The position numbers and the translations under genes are program-made. A model generated the notes under the pieces. That model was given only the letters and a program-made list of their open reading frames with translations. It did no database searches and was not told where the DNA came from. DNA of 64,000 nucleotides from Kutzneria viridogrisea. GTDB lineage: Bacteria > Actinomycetota > Actinomycetes > Mycobacteriales > Pseudonocardiaceae. The DNA is taken from NCBI GenBank assembly GCA_014138725.1, contig JACJID010000004.1:806001-870000 (forward strand). Reading direction: 5' to 3'. Below, piece by piece: positions 53,043-62,283 of this stretch; position 1 is the stretch's first letter; each line of letters begins with the position of its first letter.

Positions 53043-54577
53043 CTAGCGGCCTACGCGCGTGGCGCAACCCGTTGCGCGACGAGCGGGACAAGCGGCTGCC
53101 CCGGATCGCGGGCCCCTGTGGCCTGGTGATCTTCGGGGTGACCGGCGACCTGTCCCGCAAGAAGCTGATGCCGGCCATCTACGACCTGGCCAACCGCGGG
53201 CTGCTGCCGCCGGGCTTCGCGCTCACCGGCTTCGCCCGCCGCGACTGGGCCAACGAGGACTTCGGCGAGGTGGTGCACCAGGCGATCAAGGACCACGCCC
53301 GCACCCCGTACCGGCCCGAGGTCTGGGCCCAGCTGTCCGAGGGCATCCGGTTCGTCCAGGGCACCTTCGACGACGACAACGCCTTCGACGAGCTGGCCAG
53401 GACGGTGCGCGAGCTGGACGAGCAGCGCGGCACCGGCGGCAACCACGCGTTCTACCTGTCCATCCCGCCCGGCGCGTTCCCGGTGGTCACCAAGCAGCTG
53501 GCCCGCTCCGGGCTGGCCGCCCAGGACTCCGAGCAGTGGCGCCGGGTGGTCATCGAGAAGCCCTTCGGCCACGACCTGCGCTCCGCCAAGGAGCTCAACA
53601 ACGTGGTCAACGACGTCTTCCCCGAGGAGTCGGTGTTCCGCATCGACCACTACCTCGGCAAGGAGACGGTGCAGAACATCCTGGCGCTGCGCTTCGCCAA
53701 CCAGCTGTTCGAGCCGATCTGGAACGCCAACTACGTGGACCACGTGCAGATCACCATGGCCGAGGACATCGGCCTTGGTGGGCGCGCGGGCTACTACGAC
53801 GGCATCGGCGCGGCCCGGGACGTGATCCAGAACCACCTGCTGCAACTGCTGGCGCTGACCGCGATGGAGGAGCCGGTCTCCTTCCACCCCAGGGCGCTGC
53901 GGGCGGAGAAGGTCAAGGTGCTCTCGGCGACCAGGGCCCAGGGTCCGTTCGACGAGACCACCTCGCGCGGGCAGTACACCGGCGGCTGGCAGGGCGGGCA
54001 GAAGGTGCCCGGCCTGCTGGAGGAGGGCGGGTTCGCCCCGGACTCGATCACCGAGACCTACGCGGGAATCACCCTGGAGGTCAACACCCGGCGCTGGGCC
54101 GGGGTGCCCTTCTACCTGCGGCACGGCAAGCGGCTGGGCCGCAAGGTCACCGAGATCGCCGTGGTGTTCAAGCGGGCGCCGCACCTGCCGTTCGACTCGA
54201 CGGCCACCGAGGAACTGGGCGAGAACGCCCTGGTCATCCGGGTGCAGCCGGACGAGGGCGTGACGATGCGCTTCGGCTCCAAGGTGCCCGGCAACACCAT
54301 GGAGGTCCGCGACGTCACGATGGACTTCGGTTACGGCCACGCCTTCACCGAGTCCTCGCCGGAGGCCTACGAGCGGCTCATCCTGGACGTGCTGCTCGGC
54401 GAGCCCTCGCTGTTCCCGATGAACGAGGAGGTCGAGCTGTCCTGGCAGATCCTCGACCCGGTGCTCAAGCACTGGGAGAGCCAGGGCGCGCCCGAACCGT
54501 ACGCACCCGGCAGCTGGGGCCCGCCCTCGGCCGACGCGATGCTGGCCCGCACTGGTCGTCACTGGAGGCGCCCGTGA
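53039..54577 (+). CDS. zwf: glucose-6-phosphate 1-dehydrogenase
   Basis: A 512-residue enzyme that oxidises glucose 6-phosphate with NADP (or NAD). It has the nucleotide-binding FGVTGDLSRKKLMPAIYDL and the substrate motif RIDHYLGKE with catalytic His. I placed the start at TTG 53039, which overlaps the pgi stop (TTGA) and continues the pattern of overlapped starts in this operon; the family length is then normal. The downstream partner OpcA activates this enzyme in related bacteria. Confidence 0.95.
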   Translation: MTSGLRAWRNPLRDERDKRLPRIAGPCGLVIFGVTGDLSRKKLMPAIYDLANRGLLPPGFALTGFARRDWANEDFGEVVHQAIKDHARTPYRPEVWAQLSEGIRFVQGTFDDDNAFDELARTVRELDEQRGTGGNHAFYLSIPPGAFPVVTKQLARSGLAAQDSEQWRRVVIEKPFGHDLRSAKELNNVVNDVFPEESVFRIDHYLGKETVQNILALRFANQLFEPIWNANYVDHVQITMAEDIGLGGRAGYYDGIGAARDVIQNHLLQLLALTAMEEPVSFHPRALRAEKVKVLSATRAQGPFDETTSRGQYTGGWQGGQKVPGLLEEGGFAPDSITETYAGITLEVNTRRWAGVPFYLRHGKRLGRKVTEIAVVFKRAPHLPFDSTATEELGENALVIRVQPDEGVTMRFGSKVPGNTMEVRDVTMDFGYGHAFTESSPEAYERLILDVLLGEPSLFPMNEEVELSWQILDPVLKHWESQGAPEPYAPGSWGPPSADAMLARTGRHWRRP

Positions 54578-55686
54578 TCATCGACCTGCCCTCGACCACG
54601 ACCTCCCAGGTCAACAGCAAGCTGGTCGAGGTCCGCGAGCAGGGTGGCGCGGTGGCGCTTGGCCGCGTGCTGACCCTGGTCATCGTCACCGACGACGGCA
54701 CCAAGACCGAGGAGGCCATCGCCGCGGCCAACGAGGCCAGCCGCGAGCACCCGTGCCGGGTGATCGTGCTGGCCAAGGGCGCGCGCAAGGCGGCGGCCAG
54801 GCTGGACGCGCAGATCCGCGTGGGCGGGGACGCGGGCGCCAGCGAGGTGATCGTGCTGCGCCTGTACGGCCCGCTGGCCGAGCAGGCCGCGAGCTGCACG
54901 GTGCCGCTGCTGCTGCCCGACGCCCCGGTGGTGGCCTGGTGGCCCTCGGAGGCGCCCGAGGTGCCCGCCGAGGACCCGATCGGCCAGCTGGCCGCCCGGC
55001 GGATCACCGACTCGGCCGCCGAGAAGAACCCGATCAAGGCGCTGGACCAGCGGCGCAAGTCCTACGCCGAGGGCGACACCGACCTGGCGTGGACCCGGCT
55101 GACCAACTGGCGCGCCCAGCTGGCCAGCGCGCTGGACCTGCCGCCCTTCGAGAAGATCACCAGCGCCACCGTGGTCGGCGAGTCCGACTCCCCGTCCACG
55201 GAACTGCTGGCCGGGTGGCTGGCCTGGTCGCTGAAGATCCCGGTGACCAGAGCGAAGGCCACCTCCGGTGAGGGCATCGTGCAGGTGTACCTGGAGCGGC
55301 GCTCCGGGCCGGTGGAGCTGGTCCGGCCGGACGGCAAGACCGGCACGCTGACCCAGGCCGGGCAGCCCGAGCGGCGCATCGCGCTGCAACGGCGCACGGT
55401 GCGCGACTGCCTGTCCGAGGAGCTGCGCAGGCTGGACCCGGACGAGATCTACGAGGCGGCGCTCAAGGCGGCGGCCAAGGTGGTCAAGGGCAGGGCGCCC
55501 AGCGCCAAGTCCGCGGCCAAGCCCGCCGCGGCCAAGGCGGCACCGAAGGCGGCGGCTTCCAAGGCGGCGGCACCGAAGGCCAAGGCCAAGGCCCCCGCCG
55601 ACAAGCCCGCGGCGGACAAGCCGGACACGGCCAAGCCCGCTCGCAAGGCCGCGGCCAAGAAGGTCACCGCCAAGGCGGATTCGTGA
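54574..55686 (+). CDS. opcA: OpcA, Zwf assembly/activator protein, with basic Ala/Lys tail
   Basis: A 370-residue OpcA family protein. The core (residues ~1-305) begins MIIDLPSTTTSQVNSKL and includes PVVAWWPSEAPEVPAEDPIG and the DCLSEELRRLDPD end. OpcA binds and activates glucose-6-phosphate dehydrogenase. Residues ~305-370 are an added tail of Lys, Ala and Pro (AKSAAKPAAAKAAPKAAASK-type repeats) like histone-H1 or HupB tails. That is unusual for OpcA and suggests nucleic-acid or membrane-surface contact, or simple repeat expansion. The GTG overlaps the zwf stop. Confidence 0.93.
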   Translation: MIIDLPSTTTSQVNSKLVEVREQGGAVALGRVLTLVIVTDDGTKTEEAIAAANEASREHPCRVIVLAKGARKAAARLDAQIRVGGDAGASEVIVLRLYGPLAEQAASCTVPLLLPDAPVVAWWPSEAPEVPAEDPIGQLAARRITDSAAEKNPIKALDQRRKSYAEGDTDLAWTRLTNWRAQLASALDLPPFEKITSATVVGESDSPSTELLAGWLAWSLKIPVTRAKATSGEGIVQVYLERRSGPVELVRPDGKTGTLTQAGQPERRIALQRRTVRDCLSEELRRLDPDEIYEAALKAAAKVVKGRAPSAKSAAKPAAAKAAPKAAASKAAAPKAKAKAPADKPAADKPDTAKPARKAAAKKVTAKADS

Positions 55687-55729
55687 GCGAGCTTGCGAGC
55701 GAATCATCGAGCACAGGGCTGGCGCGCAG

Positions 55730-55759
55730 CGCCGCACCGAGCGCCAGCGAGGTGCGGCG
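55730..55759 (+). promoter_or_regulatory. hairpin abutting the pgl start codon
   Basis: Perfect arms CGCCGCACC (55730-55738) and GGTGCGGCG (55751-55759) enclose 12 bases. The right arm ends at the base before ATG 55760 and takes in part of the GAGG ribosome site. This could limit pgl translation relative to opcA. The sequence before it repeats GAGC-type words (GCGAGCTTGCGAGCGAATC). Confidence 0.6.
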
Positions 55760-56479
55760 ATGAGCAGTCCTGACGTGGTGGTGCACGGCAGCGGCGAGGT
55801 GCTCGCCGCTGCCGCGGCCGCCCGGCTGATCACCAGCCTGGTGGACGCCCAGACCGCTCGCGGTACCGCCTCGCTGGTGCTCACCGGTGGGCGGACCGGC
55901 AACGCCGTGCTGGAGCACGTCCGCTCCAGCCCGGCCCGCGACGCCGTGGACTGGTCGCGGGTGGACCTGTACTGGGGCGACGAACGGTTCCTGCCCTCCG
56001 GTCACGCCGACCGCAACGAGACGCAGGCCCGCGCCGCGCTGCTGGACCACCTGCCGCTGGACCCGGCGCGGGTGCACGCCGTGCAGCCCTCCGACGGCCG
56101 GTTCGGGGACGACCCCGACGCCGCCGCCGAGGACTACGCCGCCGTGCTGCCCGAGCGGTTCGACGTGTGCCTGCTCGGGGTCGGTGAGGAGGGGCACACC
56201 GCCTCGCTGTTCCCCGACTCGCCCGGGGTGCACGAGACCTCGCGTGCCGTGGTGGCGGTGCGCGACTGCCCCAAGCCGCCGCCGACCAGGGTCAGCCTCA
56301 CGCTGCCCACCATCCGGCGGTCCACGCAGGTGTGGCTGATGACCACCGGCTCGGCCAAGGCCGAACCCGTGGCGCTGGCCCTCGGCGGTGCCACCGAGGT
56401 GCGGATCCCCGCCGCGGGTGCCCGCGGTCTGGACCGCACCCTGTGGCTGCTCGACTCCTCGGCGGCCGCCAAGCTCTGA
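55760..56479 (+). CDS. pgl: 6-phosphogluconolactonase
   Basis: A 239-residue DevB-type lactonase that hydrolyses 6-phosphogluconolactone made by Zwf. Seen are LVLTGGRTGNAVLEHV, VDLYWGDERFLPSGHADRN and LLGVGEEGHTASLFPDSP with the conserved catalytic His. It is the last gene of the tkt-to-pgl cluster, 73 bases after opcA rather than overlapping it, with a hairpin at its ribosome site. Palindrome copy 7 follows its stop by 14 bases. Confidence 0.95.
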   Translation: MSSPDVVVHGSGEVLAAAAAARLITSLVDAQTARGTASLVLTGGRTGNAVLEHVRSSPARDAVDWSRVDLYWGDERFLPSGHADRNETQARAALLDHLPLDPARVHAVQPSDGRFGDDPDAAAEDYAAVLPERFDVCLLGVGEEGHTASLFPDSPGVHETSRAVVAVRDCPKPPPTRVSLTLPTIRRSTQVWLMTTGSAKAEPVALALGGATEVRIPAAGARGLDRTLWLLDSSAAAKL

Positions 56480-56493
56480 CCCACCCTCAGTGC

Positions 56494-56542
56494 CATGAAA
56501 GTGCCGTTCCTGGCGTTGAACGCCAGGAACGGCACTTTCATG
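56494..56542. terminator. 3'-end palindrome copy 7 (class A)
   Basis: Perfect 22-base arms (56494-56515, 56521-56542) with loop TTGAA; the core is ATGAAAGTGCCGTTCCTGGC, as in copy 1. It ends the pentose-phosphate cluster and lies 230 bases before the histidine-kinase gene. Confidence 0.7.
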
Positions 56543-56566
56543 ACATGGGGTGTTTACAGGTCAACA

Positions 56567-56584
56567 GTCATCAACAGTGATGAC
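56567..56584. promoter_or_regulatory. candidate operator upstream of histidine kinase
   Basis: The perfect inverted repeat GTCATCA-ACAG-TGATGAC overlaps a TCAACAGT direct repeat (56561, 56571). The region (56560-56700) is AT-rich for this genome and about 190 bases from the kinase start, so it probably belongs to that gene's promoter. Confidence 0.45.
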
Positions 56585-56771
56585 ATAACTTCGCAATGTG
56601 ACGCTGCGTTACTCCTTAAGGCCCAGTCTTCTCGGGGTTCATCACTGCGGGTGACATGTCGGCGACTTGACGTGTGCTGATGCACAGACATTTGGCAGCG
56701 CGCGTCCCGATCGGGTGTTAGGACTGTCTAAGAGCACAAGACTCACTCGCCCGCCCGAGGAGGACCGAGTC

Positions 56772-58151
56772 GTGCCAAACAGGCCGTGTCACGCCGTGCC
56801 CGACCCCGCTGTGCCCGAACACGAGGTAGGTCTCCCGCTGCCACGCCAGTCCACAGGCACAACCTGGGCCGATCCGTCCCTCCAGCAGTACCGTGTCTCC
56901 TCGGGGCAGGCCGGAGACGAAGGAGTCACCGAAGCCGTGGACGCGATCCCGGATCCCAGCCTCGTCGCCGCGGTCATCGGCGACGTGCGCGGTCCCCTGC
57001 TGACCAGATTCGGCCGCGCGGTGCTGGCCTTCGGCAAGCGCCACCGTCAGGGCCTCGCCGACGTGGGCCTCATGCTGTTCGCCCTGCTGGACATGTTCCT
57101 GGTGTTCCCGAAGAACGCCGAGGTGTACTCCTACGTGCTCACCGGGGTCGCGGTGGCCGCACTGGTGCTGCGCCGTCGCTACCCGTTCCTGGTGCTGCTG
57201 ATCTGCGTGCCCGGCTTCCTCGCCGGCTGGTCGGCGCTGGCCGGGATGATCGCCCTGTACGAGCTGGCCAAGCGCCGGACGTGGTGCTGGCAGACCGCGG
57301 TCGGCACCGTGATGGTGGTGCTCTGCTACTTCGTGACCTGGCCGCTGGACAAGTTCCTGGCCGAGAGCTGGAACGAACAGGCCCGCGACCTGCTGTGGGG
57401 CGTGATCCACGCGGGCGCCCCGCTGGCGCTGGGCCTGCTGGTGACCACCTACAAGGAGCTGCGCCGCCGGATCAGCGAGCTGGCAACGATCCGCGAGCGC
57501 GAGGAGGCGCTCCAGTCGATGGCCATCCGCACCGACGAGCGCACCAAGCTGGCCCGCGAGATGCACGACGTGGTCTCGCACCAGGTCACGCTGATCGCCA
57601 TGCAGGCGGGCGCGCTGAAGGTCACGGCCCAGGACGAGGCGTCCCGGGAGATCGCGAAGACGATCCGCAGGCTGTCCACCCGCACCCTGGAGGAGCTGCG
57701 CCAGCTGGTCGGCGTGCTGCGCGCGCCCACCGATGACGAGTGCGTGCCGGACCTGGCCGACCTGGAGCGCATGGTGTCCGACTCGGGCATCCCGGTGACG
57801 CTGACCCTGGAGGGCCCGCTGGACGAGCTGCCGCAGCCGGTGTCCGGGGCGGCCTACCGCACGGTGCAGGAAGCGCTGACCAACGTCGGCAAGTACGCGC
57901 CCGCCGCGGCCACCTCGGTGCTGGTGCAGGCCAACAAGCGGGAACTGCTCGTGCAGGTGCGCAACGAACGCCCCCGAGGGCAGCGGACCCCTGCCCTGCC
58001 CTCGGGGGGTCACGGGCTGGTCGGGCTCACCGAGCGGGCCGAGTTGCTCGGCGGCAGTTTCCACGCGGCGCCCAGCGTGGACGGCGGCTTCGTGGTGACC
58101 TCCCGCTTCCCGCTGGGAGTGAGCACCCTGCCCGCGGCCCACGCCGTCTAG
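56772..58151 (+). CDS. orphan sensor histidine kinase (HisKA_3, NarL-type partner class)
   Basis: A 459-residue membrane kinase. A ~75-residue soluble N-terminus precedes five or six membrane segments (residues ~95-235) with little outside loop, so it probably senses the membrane or an intramembrane signal. Then comes a short coiled coil, the phospho-accepting H-box REMHDVVSHQVTLIAMQAGAL, the N-box QEALTNVGKYAPAA and the G-box GHGLVGLTERAELLGG. This class signals to LuxR/NarL-type response regulators, but no regulator gene adjoins it. GTG 56772 is eight bases from an AGGAGG site. Confidence 0.9.
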   Translation: MPNRPCHAVPDPAVPEHEVGLPLPRQSTGTTWADPSLQQYRVSSGQAGDEGVTEAVDAIPDPSLVAAVIGDVRGPLLTRFGRAVLAFGKRHRQGLADVGLMLFALLDMFLVFPKNAEVYSYVLTGVAVAALVLRRRYPFLVLLICVPGFLAGWSALAGMIALYELAKRRTWCWQTAVGTVMVVLCYFVTWPLDKFLAESWNEQARDLLWGVIHAGAPLALGLLVTTYKELRRRISELATIREREEALQSMAIRTDERTKLAREMHDVVSHQVTLIAMQAGALKVTAQDEASREIAKTIRRLSTRTLEELRQLVGVLRAPTDDECVPDLADLERMVSDSGIPVTLTLEGPLDELPQPVSGAAYRTVQEALTNVGKYAPAAATSVLVQANKRELLVQVRNERPRGQRTPALPSGGHGLVGLTERAELLGGSFHAAPSVDGGFVVTSRFPLGVSTLPAAHAV

Positions 58152-58156
58152 AACGC

Positions 58157-58205
58157 CGTGAAGGTGGCTTTCACTGCGCTGAGCGCAGTGAAAGCCACCT
58201 TCACG
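58157..58205. terminator. 3'-end palindrome copy 8 (class B)
   Basis: Arms 58157-58180 and 58182-58205 (23 usable pairs, effective loop TGA). The core GTGAAGGTGGCTTTCACTGCGC is identical to copy 4. It sits between the convergent kinase (stop six bases away) and rbpA (stop 14 bases away) genes and may serve both. Confidence 0.7.
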
Positions 58206-58218
58206 CCACCTTGTCCGC

Positions 58219-58566
58219 CTAGAAATCGCCCTCGCGTTGGGCGCGCAGCTTGGCCAGCGCCTCGGCGAGGATCGCCTCACCGTCGGCGTCGGAGCGGCGC
58301 TCCTTCACGTAGGCGAGGTGAGTCTTGTACGGCTCGTTGCGCGGTGGAGCAGGCGGAGCCGCCTGGTCCCGTCCAGCGGGCAGCCCACAGCGCGGGCAGT
58401 CCCAGGACTCCGGCTCCTCCGCGTCGAGCGCGAAGGACGGCCGAGACTCGTGATTGTTGGCACACCAGTAGGACACCCGATGCCGAGGCGCGGACTCGCC
58501 GCGCTCGGACTCACCCATCGGGCCCGATCCGACTCGGGTACCGCGGATCGCGTTACCGCCGGTCAT
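58219..58566 (-). CDS. rbpA: RNA polymerase-binding protein RbpA
   Basis: A 115-residue RbpA, an actinobacteria-specific transcription factor that binds RNA polymerase and the principal sigma factor and aids open-complex formation. The N-terminal NAIRGTRVGSGPMGESERGE arm, the zinc site WCANNH and CPRCG, and the C-terminal sigma-interaction helices PYKTHLAYVKERRSDADGEA are all present. Its presence is strong evidence for an actinobacterial host. The gene stands alone, convergent with the kinase. Confidence 0.97.
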   Translation of the reverse strand: MTGGNAIRGTRVGSGPMGESERGESAPRHRVSYWCANNHESRPSFALDAEEPESWDCPRCGLPAGRDQAAPPAPPRNEPYKTHLAYVKERRSDADGEAILAEALAKLRAQREGDF

Positions 58567-58639
58567 CGACCCTCACACCCCCACAGTGCGTGGTTGTCTT
58601 GCCCCAGTAATTCCAGAGAATGCACAGCCCGACGGCTGA

Positions 58640-58876
58640 TCAACCGCCCAGCTTGGTGAGCAGGCCGATGCCGATGATGCTGATGATCCAGACCGCCGAG
58701 ACGAACAGCGTGATGCGGTCGAGGTTCTTCTCGACCACGCTGGAACCGGACAGGCTGGACTGCATGCCACCGCCGAACAGCGAGGACAGCCCGCCGCCCC
58801 GGCCGCGGTGCAGCAGGACGAGCAGAATCAGCAACAGGCTGGCCACAATCAACAGGATCTGCAGGAACAGATTCAT
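58640..58876 (-). CDS. secG: preprotein translocase subunit SecG
   Basis: A 78-residue protein with two membrane segments (residues ~3-22 and ~54-73) and the conserved loop LLHRGRGGGLSSLFGGG, typical of SecG in the SecYEG channel. ATG 58876 has GAGG upstream. It follows gap-pgk-tpiA on the same strand, as in many actinobacteria, separated by a 213-base gap that contains a terminator. Confidence 0.95.
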   Translation of the reverse strand: MNLFLQILLIVASLLLILLVLLHRGRGGGLSSLFGGGMQSSLSGSSVVEKNLDRITLFVSAVWIISIIGIGLLTKLGG

Positions 58877-58984
58877 CTCATCCTCGCTGTCAGGCGTACA
58901 GGCACTACAGGCTACCCGTTCGCGCTCCGAACACGGGAGCACGGTCGACAATTGGCGGTGCGTACTCGGTCAACGAAACCACGC

Positions 58985-59016
58985 CGGGGCCCCGTCCACA
59001 CTCGGACGAGGCCCCG
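58985..59016 (-). terminator. terminator of gap-pgk-tpiA
   Basis: The stem CGGGGCC / GGCCCCG continues into CGTCC / GGACG, with one C/A mismatch in plus-strand RNA that becomes U-G in minus-strand RNA. It begins about 75 bases after the tpiA stop and is followed in the leftward direction by GTGGTTTCGTT. It probably ends the glycolytic operon before secG. Confidence 0.65.
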
Positions 59017-59089
59017 ACCAGCGGTTTTGCCCAACGGCACCGGTTACCAGCGAACCTGCCGCGATCCGCCAGGATCGCCGAGAGCACAA

Positions 59090-59875
59090 CTACGGCAGCG
59101 GGCCGCCAGCGGCCAGGGCGCAGAGCTTGGCGAACTCCTCCGCGTCCAGGCTGGCGCCGCCGACCAGCGCGCCGTCCACGTCCTCCTGCTTCACCAGCTC
59201 GCTGATGTTGCCGGACTTCACCGAACCGCCGTAGAGCACGCGCACCTCGTCCGCCACGTCCTGGCCGTACTTCTCGGCCAGCGCGGCGCGGATCGCGGCG
59301 CACACCTCCTGGGCGTCGTCCGGGGTGGCGACCTTGCCGGTGCCGATCGCCCACACCGGTTCGTAGGCGATCACCACCTTGGCCACCTGCTCGGCCTTGA
59401 GGCCCTTGAGCCCGGCGATCAGCTGGCTGGTGCAGTGCTCGACGTGCCCGGCCGCCTCGCGGACGTCCAGGCGCTCACCCACGCACAGGATCGGCACGAT
59501 GCCGTGCTTGACCGCGGCGCGCACCTTCTTGTTGACCAGCTCGTCGTCCTCGTGGTGGTACTCGCGGCGCTCGGAGTGACCCACGGTGACGTAGGTGCAG
59601 CCGAGCTTGGCCAGCATCACCCCGGACACGTCCCCGGTGTAGGCACCGGAGTCGTGCGGGGACAGGTCCTGGGCCCCGTGCTTGATCAGCAGCTTGTCCC
59701 CGTCGATCAGGGTCTGCACGCTGCGGATGTCGGTGAACGGCGGCAGCACGGCCACCTCCACCTTGGCGAAGTACTTCTCCGGGAGCCGGAAGGCGATCTT
59801 CTGCGCCAGGGAGATGGCCTCGAGGTGGTTGAGGTTCATCTTCCAGTTGCCCGCGATGAGCGGCAGCCGTGCCAT
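59090..59875 (-). CDS. tpiA: triose-phosphate isomerase
   Basis: A 261-residue TIM-barrel enzyme interconverting glyceraldehyde 3-phosphate and dihydroxyacetone phosphate. Active-site residues are K12 (GNWKMN), H100 (VGHSERR) and E172 ([11 protein letters not shown]). The ATG overlaps the pgk stop by one base. It is the last gene of gap-pgk-tpiA, with a terminator hairpin 75 bases further on. Confidence 0.98.
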   Translation of the reverse strand: MARLPLIAGNWKMNLNHLEAISLAQKIAFRLPEKYFAKVEVAVLPPFTDIRSVQTLIDGDKLLIKHGAQDLSPHDSGAYTGDVSGVMLAKLGCTYVTVGHSERREYHHEDDELVNKKVRAAVKHGIVPILCVGERLDVREAAGHVEHCTSQLIAGLKGLKAEQVAKVVIAYEPVWAIGTGKVATPDDAQEVCAAIRAALAEKYGQDVADEVRVLYGGSVKSGNISELVKQEDVDGALVGGASLDAEEFAKLCALAAGGPLP

Positions 59876-61080
59876 CAGCCCTCCAGAACAGTGACGCCGG
59901 GCAGTTCCTTGCCCTCCAGGTACTCCAGCGAGGCCCCGCCACCGGTGGAGATGTGCGAGAAGCCGTCCTCGGGCAGGCCCAGCTGGCGGACCGCGGCGGC
60001 CGAGTCGCCGCCGCCGACCACCGTGAAGGCCTCCGAGTCGACCAGGGCCTGCGCCACGGCACGGGTGCCGCCGGAGAACGCCTCGAACTCGAACACGCCC
60101 ATCGGGCCGTTCCAGAACACGGTGGCCGCGTCGGCCAGCTTGCTCGCGAACAGCTCTCGGCTGCGCGGGCCGATGTCCAGGCCCATCCGGTCGGCCGGGA
60201 TGGCGTCGGTGGGCACGACCTCGTGCTCGGCGTTGGCCGCGAACTCCTTGGCCGCCAGCACGTCCACCGGCAGCACCAGCTCCACGCCCAGTTCCTCGGC
60301 CTTGGCCAGGAAGCCCCTGACCTGGTCGAGCTGGTCCTCCTGGAGCAGCGACTGGCCGACCTCGTGGCCCTGGGCCCTGAGGAAGGTGTAGGCCATGCCG
60401 CCGCCGACCAGCAGCCGGTCGACCTTGGTCAGCAGGTTGGCGATGACCCCGAGCTTGTCGGAGACCTTCGCCCCGCCCAGCACCACCACGTAGGGCCGGG
60501 CCAGGTCCTCGGTGAGCTTGCGCAGCACCTCGACCTCGGCCAGCACCAGGCCGCCCGCGTAGTGCGGCAGCTTCTTGGCCACGTCGTACACCGAGGCCTG
60601 CTTGCGGTGCACCACGCCGAAGCCGTCGGAGACGAAGGCGCCCCCGCTGCCGACCAGGGCGGCCAGGTCCTCGGCAAGCGACTCGCGCTCGGCGGCGTCC
60701 TTGCTGGTCTCGCGCGGGTCGAACCGGATGTTCTCCAGCAGGGCCACGCCACCGTCGGTCAGCGCGCCGACCACGGCCTTGGCGGACTCGCCCACCACGT
60801 CGGCGGCCAGCGCCACCTCGGTGCCCAGCAGCTCGCCCAGCCGGGCGGCCACCGGGGCCAGCGAGAACTTCGGGTCCGGCTCACCCTTGGGGCGGCCCAG
60901 GTGCGCGGTCACGACCACGCGGGCGCCCGCCTCGGTGAGCCTGCGCAGCGTGGGCAACGAGGCGCGCACACGGCCGTCGTCGGTGATCGTCTCGCCGTCG
61001 AGGGGGACGTTCAGGTCGGCGCGCACCAGGACGCGCCGACCTGCGACACCCTCGGCGAGCAAGTCGTCGAGGTTCTTCAC
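59875..61080 (-). CDS. pgk: phosphoglycerate kinase
   Basis: A 401-residue two-domain kinase making ATP from 1,3-bisphosphoglycerate. Seen are the N-terminal [13 protein letters not shown], the [12 protein letters not shown] loop, and the C-terminal [15 protein letters not shown] and GGGDSAAAV nucleotide-binding loops. The start is GTG 61080, ten bases after gap; the end overlaps tpiA. All are typical of the family. Confidence 0.98.
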   Translation of the reverse strand: MKNLDDLLAEGVAGRRVLVRADLNVPLDGETITDDGRVRASLPTLRRLTEAGARVVVTAHLGRPKGEPDPKFSLAPVAARLGELLGTEVALAADVVGESAKAVVGALTDGGVALLENIRFDPRETSKDAAERESLAEDLAALVGSGGAFVSDGFGVVHRKQASVYDVAKKLPHYAGGLVLAEVEVLRKLTEDLARPYVVVLGGAKVSDKLGVIANLLTKVDRLLVGGGMAYTFLRAQGHEVGQSLLQEDQLDQVRGFLAKAEELGVELVLPVDVLAAKEFAANAEHEVVPTDAIPADRMGLDIGPRSRELFASKLADAATVFWNGPMGVFEFEAFSGGTRAVAQALVDSEAFTVVGGGDSAAAVRQLGLPEDGFSHISTGGGASLEYLEGKELPGVTVLEG

Positions 61081-61090
61081 GGTGACGTCC

Positions 61091-62179
<1,089 letters not shown>

Positions 62180-62220
62180 TCACAGGGGCCGCCGAGAATC
62201 TGTATCGTGACAGTCGAGGT

Positions 62221-62236
62221 TGCTCCGAACGGAGCA
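62221..62236 (-). terminator. short hairpin after glpD
   Basis: TGCTCC-GAAC-GGAGCA (six-base arms) lies about 50 bases after the leftward glpD stop and 126 bases before gap. It is a modest candidate terminator for glpKD; no clear T-run follows. The rest of 62096-62283 should hold the gap promoter. Confidence 0.4.
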
Positions 62237-62283
62237 CGCCTGGCAGAGCATTGGTCCAGACCATAGCGGGTTTTCCTTGTGTG

